From Blattamonas nauphoetae (lineage: Eukaryota; Preaxostyla; Oxymonadida): DNA of 36,266 bases. The notes beneath the pieces are model-generated. The model ran no database searches. It saw only the letters and a list, made by a program, of their open reading frames with translations, and was not told the DNA's origin. The DNA is taken from the NCBI GenBank assembly GCA_033064195.1, contig JARBJD010000529.1:1-36266 (forward strand). The letters run 5' to 3'. This document shows, in pieces, positions 11,572-21,500 of this stretch; position 1 is the first letter of the stretch; each line of letters begins with the position of its first letter. A program made the position numbers and the translations under genes.

Positions 11572-11721
11572 CAAGCTGTAGGGGACCTGCTACGCATCTC
11601 CGGAAGGAATCAGTGGGAACTGATTCTTTGGGACAAAAAGATCATTCTTTGGAAGCTATGCTGAAGTGAGGAAGATTCCAAAGAAGGATGAATGGCTCAA
11701 AGTGAATGATAAATGAAGAAG

Positions 11722-12678
11722 TTATCCTTGCAGCAGTTCCTGATAGACTACATTCTTGACCCTTGAGAACCGGTTCTCTCTCGTGTTGGGGATTGCTATC
11801 TTCAACCCTTCAGCGGATCGGCATCTTGACATGGCCACATACAGTTGACCATGATTGAAGAGAGGGCTTGGGATATGTATGCCCACTGTCGAGAAGCTTT
11901 GTCCCTGAGCTTTGTTGATTGTCATTGCAAAGCTCAGGCGAATGGGAAATTGAACTCTGATGAGTTCAAAGGGCAAAGAACCATCACGATGGGATGTCGT
12001 GATGGGAGTCAGGAAGCATTTCCGTTCAGGCTCATTTGCGTAGGAGCACTGAAGGATTTTTGTTCCCATCTGGGATATGATGAGCCGGGTTCCGTTACAC
12101 AGCCCATTCTCAATGTCCAGATTCCGGAGAAGCATGACAATGGCACCTTCTTTGAGTTGAAGATGGTGCGGAGGGAGGCCCGATGGTGTGAGGCTGTTCA
12201 TGAACTCCGTCGTATAGCAGACAGTGTCCGTTTGTGGATTGTCGTATACGGCGGAGTCAAGACTGAAATAGTCTTTGAACTGCCCTGGAACGCGTTTGAT
12301 GATCTCCTCGTTCATCCTGAATGTATCCTGGTTCTTGGAACAGAGGATGCATTTGTCTTTGAGCTCAGTGAGGTTGTCAGATGTGATCGTCTCTCCGAAG
12401 ATCTTTGTGATCAAGTCTGATTCGTTCACGCGATATTGGCCGATCTTCACACGATCTGTTGGGCCCCTTGAATCTCTTGTCGTCCCATCGCCCACGGAGA
12501 GAAGAAAGTTGGCAAAAGCGAGATCGTTTCCTGTGCGCATGTTGGATCTCAATCTGAATGTTCGAAAGAGCGGCCAGAGATGTGAGAACTTCATGCAATA
12601 GGCGATTGTGTCTGCTCTGCTGCCGTGTTCCACAACTGGAGGCAATTGCCTGAAGTCGCCTCCAAGAATCATCACGAT
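11722..12678 (-). pseudogene. Helitron RepHel, C-terminal part of PIF1-type helicase
   Basis: This is the C-terminal half of the superfamily 1B helicase of the Helitron. From the insertion point it begins with motif III-like ILGGDFRQLPPV. It continues through a conserved helicase core to TINKAQGQSF (motif V) and LYVAMSRCRS (motif VI), and stops at TAA (11724-11722). There is no internal stop over ~317 codons. It directly continues the protein encoded at 18589-22010: the 8-bp duplication ATCACGAT lies in codons for Gly-Ile-Val-(Met). The separation is therefore due to the hAT-like insertion and not to decay. Confidence 0.9.
12671..12678. repeat. left 8-bp target-site duplication
   Basis: ATCACGAT immediately left of the CAGGGCTTTCCA terminus; it is repeated at 18589-18596. 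An 8-bp duplication is the hallmark of hAT-superfamily insertion. Confidence 0.85.
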
Positions 12679-12690
12679 CAGGGCTTTCCA

Positions 12691-13250
12691 CCCACGGAGC
12701 CGACTTGCTCAATTTGTTCAGATTTAAGATTTTTCATGTTGATATAATTCATGCGAACATTACCCTTGGAGCATTCGAAACAATTTCATCTTGATAGCGA
12801 GATCAGGGATTGATCACTTCCCCATATTTTTCTCAATGATACAAACTTTCTAATATCACATTCTAGTCATTCCACAATCAGAAATCGGTTCATGAAGTGA
12901 TTGAAGAGACAATACTTTGACACAAACTGCCAGGAATGATCTTCTCGATGTCTCTTTTCATCTTTCCCATCTCCCATCGAATAAGAGTGTCCAGTATGGA
13001 ACTGAGAAACTTTCGCACTCTTCTCTTCCTCTGTCACCCACTCCTGATGATTTCATATCCACTTTCAAAGTGCTTCTCGTTCTTCTTCATCCTGGCTGCG
13101 TCTACAGTGAGGACGTCGACACTTCAACAGCATCGAAGGGCAGTGTGTCACCGTTCGACGAGCGCAGGACATGTACGATGTTGATCGCGGCAACAACACA
13201 ATCATGGATGAGTTGCAAAGTGGGCACGCAGAGAGGTGATGTTGTTGTGA
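12691..13250. other. hAT-like element left interior, no gene recognised
   Basis: Both strands hold only short, unrecognised open frames (for example + strand about 12917-13312). No repeat or RNA gene is evident. Confidence 0.4.
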
Positions 13251-15170
13251 TCATGATTGTTTTCTGTTCCTTCCCTCTTGCCCGTGATGCGAACGACGAG
13301 TTGCGAGGTTAGCAAACAGACCGACAATGCGTTGAGAGAGACTGAGGTTCGAAGCGATGAGGTTCTGAGCAATTTGGATGAATAATGATGAAACAAGCAA
13401 ATGAAACAGATCACTGATTGCGAGGGAGGAGCGATGTGAACGTTGCGGGCGAGGGGGACGATGCGAAGGATGTGCGCGGAAGGGACGATGTGAACGATGT
13501 GCGCGGTAGGGACGATGCGAAGGATGTGCGCGGAAGGGACGATGCGAAGGATGTGCGCGGAGGGGACGATGCGAAGGATGTGCGCGGAAGGGACGATGCG
13601 AAGGATGTGCGCGAGGGGACGATGCGAAGGATGTGCGCGGAAGGGACGATGCGAAGGATGTGCGCGGAAGGGACGATGTGAACGATGTGCGCGGTAGGGA
13701 CGATGCGAAGGATGTGCGCGGAAGGGACGATGTGAACGATGTGCGCGAGGGGGACGATGCGAAGGATGTGCGCGGAAGGGACGATGCGAAGGATGTGCGC
13801 GAGGGGACGATGCGAAGGATGTGCGCGGAAGGGACGATGCGAAGGATGTGCGCGGAAGGGACGATGTGAACGATGTGCGCGGTAGGGACGATGCGAAGGA
13901 TGTGCGCGGAAGGGACGATGCGAAGGATGTGCGCGGAAGGGACGATGTGAACGATGTGCGCGGTAGGGACGATGCGAAGGATGTGCGCGGAAGGGACGAT
14001 GTGAACGATGTGCGCGAGGGGACGATGCGAAGGATGTGCGCGGAAGGGACGATGCGAAGGATGTGCGCGGAAGGGACGATGTGAACGATGTGCGCGGTAG
14101 GGACGATGCGAAGGATGTGCGCGGAAGGGACGATGTGAACGATGTGCGCGGAAGGGACGATGTGAACGATGTGCGCGGTAGGGACGATGCGAAGGATGTG
14201 CGCGGTAGGGACGATGTGAACGATGTGCGCGGTAGGGACGATGCGAAGGATGTGCGCGAGGGGATGATGAGAAGGCTGTGTACAAACTGAGTGTGACTGG
14301 AGTCTGCTTGTTTCCGACGCGCGCGCCTGACTGTGGACTTGTTGGAGTGCTGAACGAGATGGAGGAGGACTGTGAGACTATTGTGAACGATTTGTTTGTT
14401 GAAACGGTGCAATTCTTTTCGTTATTTTTCTTCGACTCAGCCATCTTCTTCTGTATGATCAACTCCGTCTGATTGGAGCAAGTTGTGACGAACGTGTTCA
14501 ATGTCTTGTCGACAAAGTCGTCGAGTATCCCCTGAATGATGTGGTCGACCGTCACCAACATCAAAATTGTCAGAATGCCCTTTGGGATGAGAGATAAGAC
14601 GGCGTTGCGAATGAAAGCGAGAAAGCTGATGATATTTTCGATTGAAGTGGGAGTGTGCGTGAGCGTGTGCGCATACGTGTGTGAGTGCAAGTGCATGCGT
14701 GTGAGAGTGTGCGTGCGTGAGTGTGCAGGCGTGCGGGTGCGTGAGAATGTGTGTGGGCGTGCAGGAGTGAGTATGTGTGCGCGTGCAGGAGTGTGTGCGT
14801 GAGTGTGTGGATGTGCATATGTGCTGGTGCGATTGTGTGTGCGTAATGCAAGTAGGAGGGAGATGAGTGTGGATCTCTTCGTCTGTTTCTGGCTCGTAAT
14901 CAGGATCAGTTGAAGAGGCGTGATACTACCCAATTCCAGAAGCGTTGGTGCGAACAGAGAACTGGAGAGGAACATGAACATCGTTGAAATGTTCTCGATG
15001 ATGGTGAAAGCGATGCTGGTTGACGAGGATGAATGAATTTTTGCGAGTGAGGAATGTGAGGGAGGAGTGGCGTTCTGAATGATGTCCAGGGCTGATTCTT
15101 TTATTTCCTTGTTGAGGGTCTTCTCGCTGATATCCAGATGTACATTCACGCCATCGCATTCGATCAGCAT
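13251..15170 (-). CDS. uncharacterised 639-codon frame with large low-complexity repeat tail
   Basis: I do not recognise this protein. The first ~95 residues look like ordinary globular or membrane-associated sequence (MLIECDGVNVHLDISEKTL, with hydrophobic FLSSSLFAPTLLEL). A His/Thr/Ala-rich stretch from a (GT)n-like tract (14640-14850) follows, then another hydrophobic segment around residues 185-230. More than 250 residues are encoded by the 27-bp minisatellite (Arg-Ala-His-Pro-Ser-His-Arg-Pro type). Because the repeat unit is a multiple of 3 and lacks stops in several frames, the C-terminal half is probably translational noise or an expansion. A coding-like segment in another frame upstream (about 15180-15312) suggests an intron or a frameshift. 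This may be a captured host gene fragment. Confidence 0.35.
   Translation of the reverse strand: MLIECDGVNVHLDISEKTLNKEIKESALDIIQNATPPSHSSLAKIHSSSSTSIAFTIIENISTMFMFLSSSLFAPTLLELGSITPLQLILITSQKQTKRSTLISLLLALRTHNRTSTYAHPHTHAHTPARAHILTPARPHTFSRTRTPAHSRTHTLTRMHLHSHTYAHTLTHTPTSIENIISFLAFIRNAVLSLIPKGILTILMLVTVDHIIQGILDDFVDKTLNTFVTTCSNQTELIIQKKMAESKKNNEKNCTVSTNKSFTIVSQSSSISFSTPTSPQSGARVGNKQTPVTLSLYTAFSSSPRAHPSHRPYRAHRSHRPYRAHPSHRPYRAHRSHRPFRAHRSHRPFRAHPSHRPYRAHRSHRPFRAHPSHRPFRAHPSHRPLAHIVHIVPSAHILRIVPTAHIVHIVPSAHILRIVPSAHILRIVPTAHIVHIVPSAHILRIVPSAHILRIVPSRTSFASSLPRTSFASSPSRTSFTSSLPRTSFASSLPRTSFTSSLPRTSFASSLPRTSFASSPRAHPSHRPFRAHPSHRPLRAHPSHRPFRAHPSHRPYRAHRSHRPFRAHPSHRPPRPQRSHRSSLAISDLFHLLVSSLFIQIAQNLIASNLSLSQRIVGLFANLATRRSHHGQEGRNRKQS
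13436..14270. repeat. 27-bp minisatellite
   Basis: About 30 tandem copies of a 27-bp unit containing GGGACGATGCGAAGGATGTG, with a second variant GGGACGATGTGAACGATGTG. Joining sequence varies between CGCGGAA, CGCGGTA and CGCGAG. The two variants are interspersed non-randomly in higher-order blocks, which suggests recent unequal exchange. A few units are shorter, which changes the reading frame between blocks. Confidence 0.95.
14640..14850. repeat. alternating purine-pyrimidine (GT/GC-rich) low-complexity tract
   Basis: Imperfect repeats such as GTGTGCGTGAGCGTGTGCG run for ~200 bp. Composition would favour Z-DNA. On the minus strand it encodes a Thr/His/Ala-rich run inside the uncharacterised frame. 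Confidence 0.8.
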
Positions 15171-15549
15171 ATCCGAGTCTTGAAAGGAAATGTGGTTGTA
15201 CCAGGAGAACGAGATGAAGAATCAAAGGAATTGTGTGTTTTAAGTCGAAGCACATGTCGATGAATCGATCCAGAATGGTGATGAGGAGTTGCATGAGGTT
15301 GTACTTGGTCAACAGCGAGTCGTTAGTGGCTTAGAGGATGGGAAAAGAGTGTTTAACACGTTTTGGGGAATCAATTGACGGAAATAGGCCGTTTATACAG
15401 AGTTTGAACGATGGGAGAGCAAGCTGTTTCGGATCCTCCAGAAAATTCAACGGAATGAATAAGGGCACTAATCCGTCGATAAAATGCGATGAAGGACAAA
15501 CTGGTGACAAGTGCAATGATGAAGAGCGCGGTTTGAGCGAAACGAGGAG
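15171..15549 (-). pseudogene. unrecognised coding-like segments left of the pogo insertion
   Basis: On the minus strand, about 15312-15185 reads MTKYNLMQLLITILDRFI and onward, and the segment adjoining the pogo insertion (15549-15370) reads RFAQTALFIIALVTSLSF and onward. Both look like helical protein sequence. A coding-like stretch also ends at the right side of the pogo element (17720-17577; ends LLQVITQETK). At the TA insertion site these two run in the same frame, so one gene was probably interrupted. Stops between segments imply introns or decay. Family unknown; HEAT-like helices are only an impression. Confidence 0.3.
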
Positions 15550-15551
15550 TA

Positions 15552-17574
15552 AAGTTCGAAATTTACCCGCGGATCGAAATTAACCCGATGGTGCAAGTTT
15601 CGACTTTTCAATCGTGTTCGTTTTGCTTCATCTCTTTCGACACTCATTCAAACGCATTTCAATTTCATTTCGTGATTCGAAAAAAGTATCTAGAAAAGAG
15701 GACAATGGTGAGAAGAAATTCGACAGAAACTTTGAATTAGAGGTTCTCGTCCTTGTAGAAATGTCAGAAGAATGTGATGGGTCGTTTCTTTCGGTGGCAG
15801 GCGAACTGTTCGAGCTCAAGGATTGCAGTCGACGGTGAGATGGGTCCTGATTGCGTTCGTTTCAATTTAACCACATGAAACTGAGTTTGAGTTGGCGGAG
15901 GTGGGTGGGCTGGTGGGGCTTGCATAATCATTCTCAATCGTTCAGATTTAGGGAGAGTCGGATCGATTTGTCTTTCTTCTGAGGTGTCCAGAAGGCATCC
16001 CACATATTTTGGTAGGAGATGGGTAAGGATTGGTGAGTTTGGAGGAGATTGAGGAGAGGTATCTTCTCCAACGCGATCTAACTGATGGCCCGCACCATTT
16101 TGATATTTCTGAAGATTTTTGATTAGTGCCTCAAGTGAAAGTGGGGAAATACCAGTGGCTGAGAATGATGCACGGATAATATCAGGTGTAGTTGCTTTCA
16201 CAAACGCACCTGGTAAAGCAGCGACCAGGGCTGCTTTATATTCCTGTTCCGTGCAACCTGGTGGTGGACTGAACATTGTTGACAATACTTGCTTGAAAGT
16301 TGCGAATATATACTGATCCAGTGGAGCACAAACATGAGAGGTGTGCGGCGGAATTAGAATGAGACGAATGTTGTGATGCTTTAGTGTTCGAATTGCCTGT
16401 TCGGATGTGTGTGAAGAACAGCCGTCCGTGATTATCAGTGCTGTTTTCCCTTGTTTATTCAATCGTTGCCTGAGATTGTTGATTTCCGGGATCAACATCG
16501 ATTCTACTATTTCTTCAAAAATACATCTTGTCATCCAACCAGTTCCTTGCAAAATGACTTTAAATCCATGAATTTCCAAATCAGTGAATTCATGTTTGTT
16601 AATTTTGCGGGGATATAGCAGAATGGGGGAGAGGGCAATGCCTTTCGTTGACACCGTGACGAACAACGTAGCATTTTCGTGTCTTGGAAGTGAAGGAGAT
16701 AGTGCCACAGGATTGTCTGTCGCGGTTACCATGTGTGTTTTTGTATCTTGACGAGCAATCACCGATGTTTCGTCACAATTCAGGATCAAGTCAGGATCGA
16801 TGTCTAAGTCTGCTATTGTTTCTCCAAGCAATGAAATCCAAAATTTCATGGTTTGTTCGGTTGATGCTTCGATCCTTGCATTTTCAGAGAACTTTGGTTT
16901 GCATGTGCGGAGTTCTGGGTGTCGTCCAATAAACCCGTTGATCCACTGTCTGGATAGCAAAGGTCTTGTTGGATCATACCGTCCACTCGATTCCTCAATA
17001 TCCTTTGCCTGAAGGGATTGAATGGAAAAGAACGATACTTTTTTCAATATTTTTGATTTATCGATGTTTCCAGTTTCTTTGATTTCGTTTAGTGAAAACT
17101 CGACCAGCTCTTTTTCTTGGTGCAATAGAAGTCGTGATGGACGACCATTCTTGGCGATGTCTCGGTTGGCCGTTTCAGCTTTCTTCCCTCTATACAGTTG
17201 ATTCGTAGAACAGACGTTGGCTTTCTCGAGTAGATTTCCAGGAACTCCGTGGTCTCTTTGGATGAACAATCCACGCTGAACACGATTTGGGATAGATCGG
17301 TACTCTAGCTGGGATGCAAGTTTTGATATTGTCGATAGCTCGGGTGGTGTGTGATTTTCTGATCTGATCATAAAAATGATATGGCCATTCCAGCACAATC
17401 ACCCTCAATTTCAACGATTGTGATTTCTGTTGGTACATTCATCTCCAATTCTCGACAAATTCAGTTCCGGACATGAATCTTGACGTGAAAAGACATTCAA
17501 CACTCACATCCATTTATCACAATCCAGTGGAGGAACCGCGGGTTAATTTCGATCCGCGGGTATATTTCGAACTT
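15552..17574 (-). mobile_element. pogo-like Tc1/mariner-superfamily transposon, apparently complete
   Basis: 36-bp terminal inverted repeats (15552-15587 and 17539-17574) begin AAGTTCGAAAT and differ at one position. The element is flanked by TA on both sides (15550-15551, 17575-17576), the target duplication of this superfamily. It is 2,023 bp long and carries a single uninterrupted transposase gene. Near-identical TIRs and the intact ORF indicate a young insertion, later than the hAT-like element that contains it. Confidence 0.93.
15764..17398 (-). CDS. pogo/Tigger-type DDE transposase
   Basis: A 544-codon frame with a CENP-B/pogo architecture. An N-terminal helix-turn-helix region is followed by an NGRPSRLL motif (about residues 84-91) and a second DNA-binding helix region (SRQWINGFIGRHPEL). 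The DDE_1 catalytic core follows: NCDETSV near residue 209, ITDGCSSHTS near 323 and PLDQYIFATFK near 360. The last two aspartates are separated by 35 residues, as in the pogo group. The C-terminal tail is Pro-rich and basic (CHRKKRP). The length is normal for Tigger/pogo proteins and all three catalytic Asp are present. It would bind the 36-bp TIRs and cut at TA. The start at 17398 is the first Met; the exact start is unproven. Confidence 0.93.
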   Translation of the reverse strand: MCWNGHIIFMIRSENHTPPELSTISKLASQLEYRSIPNRVQRGLFIQRDHGVPGNLLEKANVCSTNQLYRGKKAETANRDIAKNGRPSRLLLHQEKELVEFSLNEIKETGNIDKSKILKKVSFFSIQSLQAKDIEESSGRYDPTRPLLSRQWINGFIGRHPELRTCKPKFSENARIEASTEQTMKFWISLLGETIADLDIDPDLILNCDETSVIARQDTKTHMVTATDNPVALSPSLPRHENATLFVTVSTKGIALSPILLYPRKINKHEFTDLEIHGFKVILQGTGWMTRCIFEEIVESMLIPEINNLRQRLNKQGKTALIITDGCSSHTSEQAIRTLKHHNIRLILIPPHTSHVCAPLDQYIFATFKQVLSTMFSPPPGCTEQEYKAALVAALPGAFVKATTPDIIRASFSATGISPLSLEALIKNLQKYQNGAGHQLDRVGEDTSPQSPPNSPILTHLLPKYVGCLLDTSEERQIDPTLPKSERLRMIMQAPPAHPPPPTQTQFHVVKLKRTQSGPISPSTAILELEQFACHRKKRPITFF

Positions 17575-17576
17575 TA

Positions 17577-18576
17577 AATTCCTTGGTCTCTTGTGTGATA
17601 ACTTGAAGGAGTGGGAGACTGACTAAAAAGATGATCTCATTCAAGGCAGAGTCTTGGAAAGAAAGATGTGTGAGCATATGAAAGTAATATTTGCAGTGGC
17701 GAGGGAATGCAGCAGATGAGACCAGTCATCACGAAATATTTGTTGTGATTGTGATCTGCTGTGAGCGGACCAACAAATATCAGAACACCGTCTGTATCAA
17801 ACATTGGTTTTTATCCAGAACCTACAATTAAGTGAATTAGAGGGAGAGAAGGTTGACGAATGGAGATCACACTTGAAGTCGTTGCTATCGAAGTAATTGG
17901 AACCAGAAATTAGTTCTCCATATCTTCGTGGTTCTCAGTATTAATCATCGCCTGAGAAAAGGGTGGTATCATGCCAAGTTCGACAAGGGTCAGACGATGT
18001 GATGATCCGAGTATTCCAGACGAGAAAAAATTGCACAGTATGGACCTGTACGTCCCTATTTGTGTTGACTTCGATTGGATTCATCACGTTTGTCCGTGGA
18101 TTTTGCCGACTTTGTAGGATCATCGACAATCTGTGAAGAAGAACAAGATCAACATCAGTATCAACACTCCCCCACAACAATCCCTAAAAAAGGAACTAGA
18201 TCAACAACAACACTACCATTATTCCAGACCATTCCTCAACAAGAAGAAAATAATAATTAATACAAGCAATCCATGCAAACTCTCCTTTTCCTTAAAAACA
18301 ATGACACGAAGAAGAAAGAAAACATCCTCTCATCTCCTCCGCAATCACCGACAATCGCGCAAAGATTCACACAACTTTCGCCATTCTTAGTCTCAAATTC
18401 AGAAGGACAGATCAAGATTTACCCTTTATTATCTTCTTTTCATTCAATCGGGAGAAACTTTCACTTTCAGATAATATTATTGTCTATCTTTGATGTATTT
18501 ACTTTGACAGAGTTTTCTAAAGACAATTTGGTGTTTTCCATTTTTTCGAAATCACCCAGAAAATTATGGGTATTTT
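17577..18576. other. hAT-like element right interior, no gene recognised
   Basis: This holds the coding-like minus-strand segment at 17720-17577 noted above, a 79-codon minus frame at 17941-18180 without known motifs, and Lys/Asn/Gln-rich low-complexity + strand frames at 18130-18400. No RNA gene or repeat array is visible. Confidence 0.4.
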
Positions 18577-18588
18577 TGGAAAGCCCTG

Positions 18589-18596
18589 ATCACGAT
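18589..18596. repeat. right 8-bp target-site duplication
   Basis: ATCACGAT immediately right of the complementary terminus TGGAAAGCCCTG. It is the partner of 12671-12678 and lies inside the Helitron helicase gene. Confidence 0.85.
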
Positions 18597-21500
18597 GCCT
18601 CCAAATGGGAGGTCGTTGCGGTGAAGATCTTGGAGGATCGAGTTCACTGCTTCCAACGCGAAGCGTGACGCCATCGGAGCCTCGTCCCAAATGACGACAT
18701 CGATCGAGCGGACTTCATCTGCTTGCTCGGAATGTCGCTCTAGTCGGGACATCGAATTGCTTGCATCCAGAGGGACGGGCAATTTGAATGTTGAGTGGAG
18801 AGTTCGGCCGTGTGGCAGAAGTGTCGCAGCAATGCCTGTGAAGGCCACACACTGAACATTCTTTCCGAGACTCTTCAAGTGGTGATAGACAGCTTGATAG
18901 AGGAAAGTTTTGCCTGATCCTCCTGGACCATCCAAAAAGAAACACTTTGAATCGTGTGTTGGTTGTGTTGCGGCGGAGATGATGGCCTCAAATGCTCCAC
19001 TTTGCTCGTTGTTCAATGATTGGATCATCAGTTGAGCGATACTGTTGTGATCCACATCTTGATCAACCATTGTCATGTTCTCGAACCGATCTTCGCGTGA
19101 AGGAGGAGGAATGAGAGAACTGAGTTCCATTCCACCCCTTCTCAACAAATGTTCTATTGCGATGTAAAGTTTGACAAATCGGAAGTGTTTTGTCTCTTCC
19201 GACATTGTTGGAGTGAAATCGACTGTGAGTTGGTCAAAGAACGTGTCCCAAAGGGCTTGAACATTTGTTGGATTGTTGAAGAGAAGGATTTGTGCGAAGA
19301 TGGTTCGAAGTTGTTGGGGAAGTGCGATCCGAACAGCTTCCTCCATGCACAGAATCCATTGATTGTCGTCTTGTAGAAGCCCAAGAGCCCTTGCTGCTGA
19401 TTCGAAAGTGTTGTGTTGGATTGTATCAACGACACGGAGATCAGCAAATGATGTGGGACCTCTTCGTCGAAGTAGAATGAGACGAAGAAAGTAGCGTTCT
19501 CGATCTCTGGGGGAGACGGTGTACATTCGTGCAATGACCTTTCGGCTGGACCGTTTTCTTCTTTTCCAGGAGTGGGTGGTGAGATCCCAAGTGAACGCTG
19601 ACGGGATTTGATCGTATGTCAGCGTTCTTGGATCGACAGCATCTTCGTCTTGCAAGTGAGGTGAATCTGCAGCCTGTTGGTTCAACTTGAAGAAAGCAAT
19701 GAGAGTTGTGTCTTTCTGTTCGCGATCTTCAATTGCTCGTCTTGCTCCGCCTTCCGTGAAGAAGATTGTTTGCGTCCCCTCCAAATGAACAGCCAATCGC
19801 ACAATTGTGTGAGACTTCTTCTGCATTGGGAATGCAAGAAGTCTCCAGGCCGCTTCTGGCGAGCCAATGTATCGAGCTTGAATATATGATTGAATTTCGT
19901 CCGCACTGTGGGGGTGGTCTTCTTGTGAAGTTCCCATCTCTGTTGAGGGGAGAGTGTCTTGACTCTCTTCGACCCTCAACACTGCTCGATCGGCTCCTTT
20001 GTAGATGTACTTGTATAAGTACTTGACAGCCAGGACGGATGAACAAATTTCAACGTTGATGTGAGCGTTGTAACGTCGAAGTAGGAATGGGTTGTATGGA
20101 ACAACCCATTCATTCCCGATTTCGTCCTCATTGCTGTTGTCGGAGGGAGATCGCCGATAGGCGAACTTTCCGTCCGGCTTCACCGATGTGGCTGTGCAAA
20201 GTGGTTTTGGAAAGTGCTTCTTGCAGGAGCCGTCCTCCATGCACACAGCAGATGGGTTTCGAACACCACATGGTGTATGAACCATGAGGGAGAGAACTTG
20301 CGCCCGAAGTTCTGGATCCTCTTCTTCTGACGGAATCTCTGCCTTGACAATCTCGTCCACTCGTTCCGCTGTTCGTGGCTTGAATCGATCACAGAGTGTG
20401 AGGAGAATGTGACAGTGAGGAAGCCCTCTTTTCTGGAATTCGACTTTGAGGACATACGATGCAATTTGTCCGAATGGTTGACCTTGATGCAGTACTTTGA
20501 GCAGATCGTCCATTTTGGCCTTGAAGACTCGGGCAATGAGATCCGGACGATCTTGCGGATGCAGGTGATCTGCCCCGAGGTTTTCCGTGATTTCAGGCCA
20601 GTTTCTGTTGCAAGTGAATGTAAGAAAGATGTCCGGCTTTCCTGTTGTCGCAACAATGGACATAGCGTCCATATATTGTTGTTGTTGCCATCTTGGAGAG
20701 CCAACAATTGAGGATGGTAGAAAGACCCGTCGCCCGATTTGATCAGTGGTATCATTCTCTTGGATTGCGTCTTGTATTGATTTCAAGGTGCCACCGAAGA
20801 GTTCTGTTTGATGTTGTCGAAGATAGTCAAGTTTAGCGCCTTCAATTCGACAGAATGCATCGACAATGAGTTGTTGGAGGAGTTTTCCTCCCAAATGGAT
20901 TGGAGACCACTGACGTCGAATTGCCAGAATATTGATGAAACGATCTCGGAGTGTAGGATGTTTGGTTGTTGTTGAAGTGGACGACGAACCATCATTCTCA
21001 CTTTCAGCGGCCTCCTCTTGATCATCGATTGACAGAGGCCGTCGCAGCCCAGCTGATTGATGCGGAATGGAGATAGATTCTCCGTTTGGGAAGAATAGTG
21101 GATATGTGAGAGGATCGCAGGATGGTTCGTATGGAGAGATCGACATCAGTGTGTTCATGTGAGGAAAGATGAAGAGCCGTTGTGGAGGTGGTTCTCCAGA
21201 GTCGCTGACGAAGACGGCTGCTACTTCGTTGGACACAGGCGCGTTGTACTCTCTTCTTTTGTCAGTTCCCTCAAAGACCAATGCGATTTGTTTCATCTGC
21301 CTTCCCTCCCGTCTGGCTGCCTCCTTTTCTTCTTCATAGACTTGAAGCATCATTTTGTATGATTGGGCGTATGGATTGTGAAGATGAAACCATTCGGATA
21401 GTTCGGTGAGTAATGATGCATCCAGATCTTCGTTGCTGATTTCGTTGATTCGGTGACGAATTCCTTCGCCTGTGTCCAGAATGTACACTTGTCCGAATCG

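Larger units (their letters stand above)
12679..18588. mobile_element. hAT-like DNA transposon inserted in the Helitron
   Basis: The ends are perfect 12-bp terminal inverted repeats: CAGGGCTTTCCA at 12679-12690 and its complement at 18577-18588. They are flanked by 8-bp duplications (ATCACGAT). The CAGGG start plus 8-bp duplication match hAT elements. No hAT transposase (BED finger, RNase H-like DDE with C-terminal dimerisation domain) is visible. The interior instead holds unrecognised minus-strand coding-like segments, minisatellites and a pogo-like element. It is best seen as a non-autonomous, cargo-bearing element. Confidence 0.8.

Noticed and set aside
11845-12420. Plus-strand 191-codon frame
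   Set aside because: It is the antisense shadow of the conserved Helitron helicase.
13436-14270. CRISPR-like array
   Set aside because: Contiguous tandem repeats without unique spacers, in a eukaryotic context; the same applies to 681-812 and 8395-8620.
13418-14290. Plus-strand frames (RGRDDAKDV type) as genes
   Set aside because: They are translations of the 27-bp minisatellite.
12679-18588. The whole 5.9 kb as a single pogo-family element
   Set aside because: The pogo element has its own 36-bp TIRs and TA duplications at 15552-17574; the outer 12-bp TIRs and 8-bp duplication are hAT-type.
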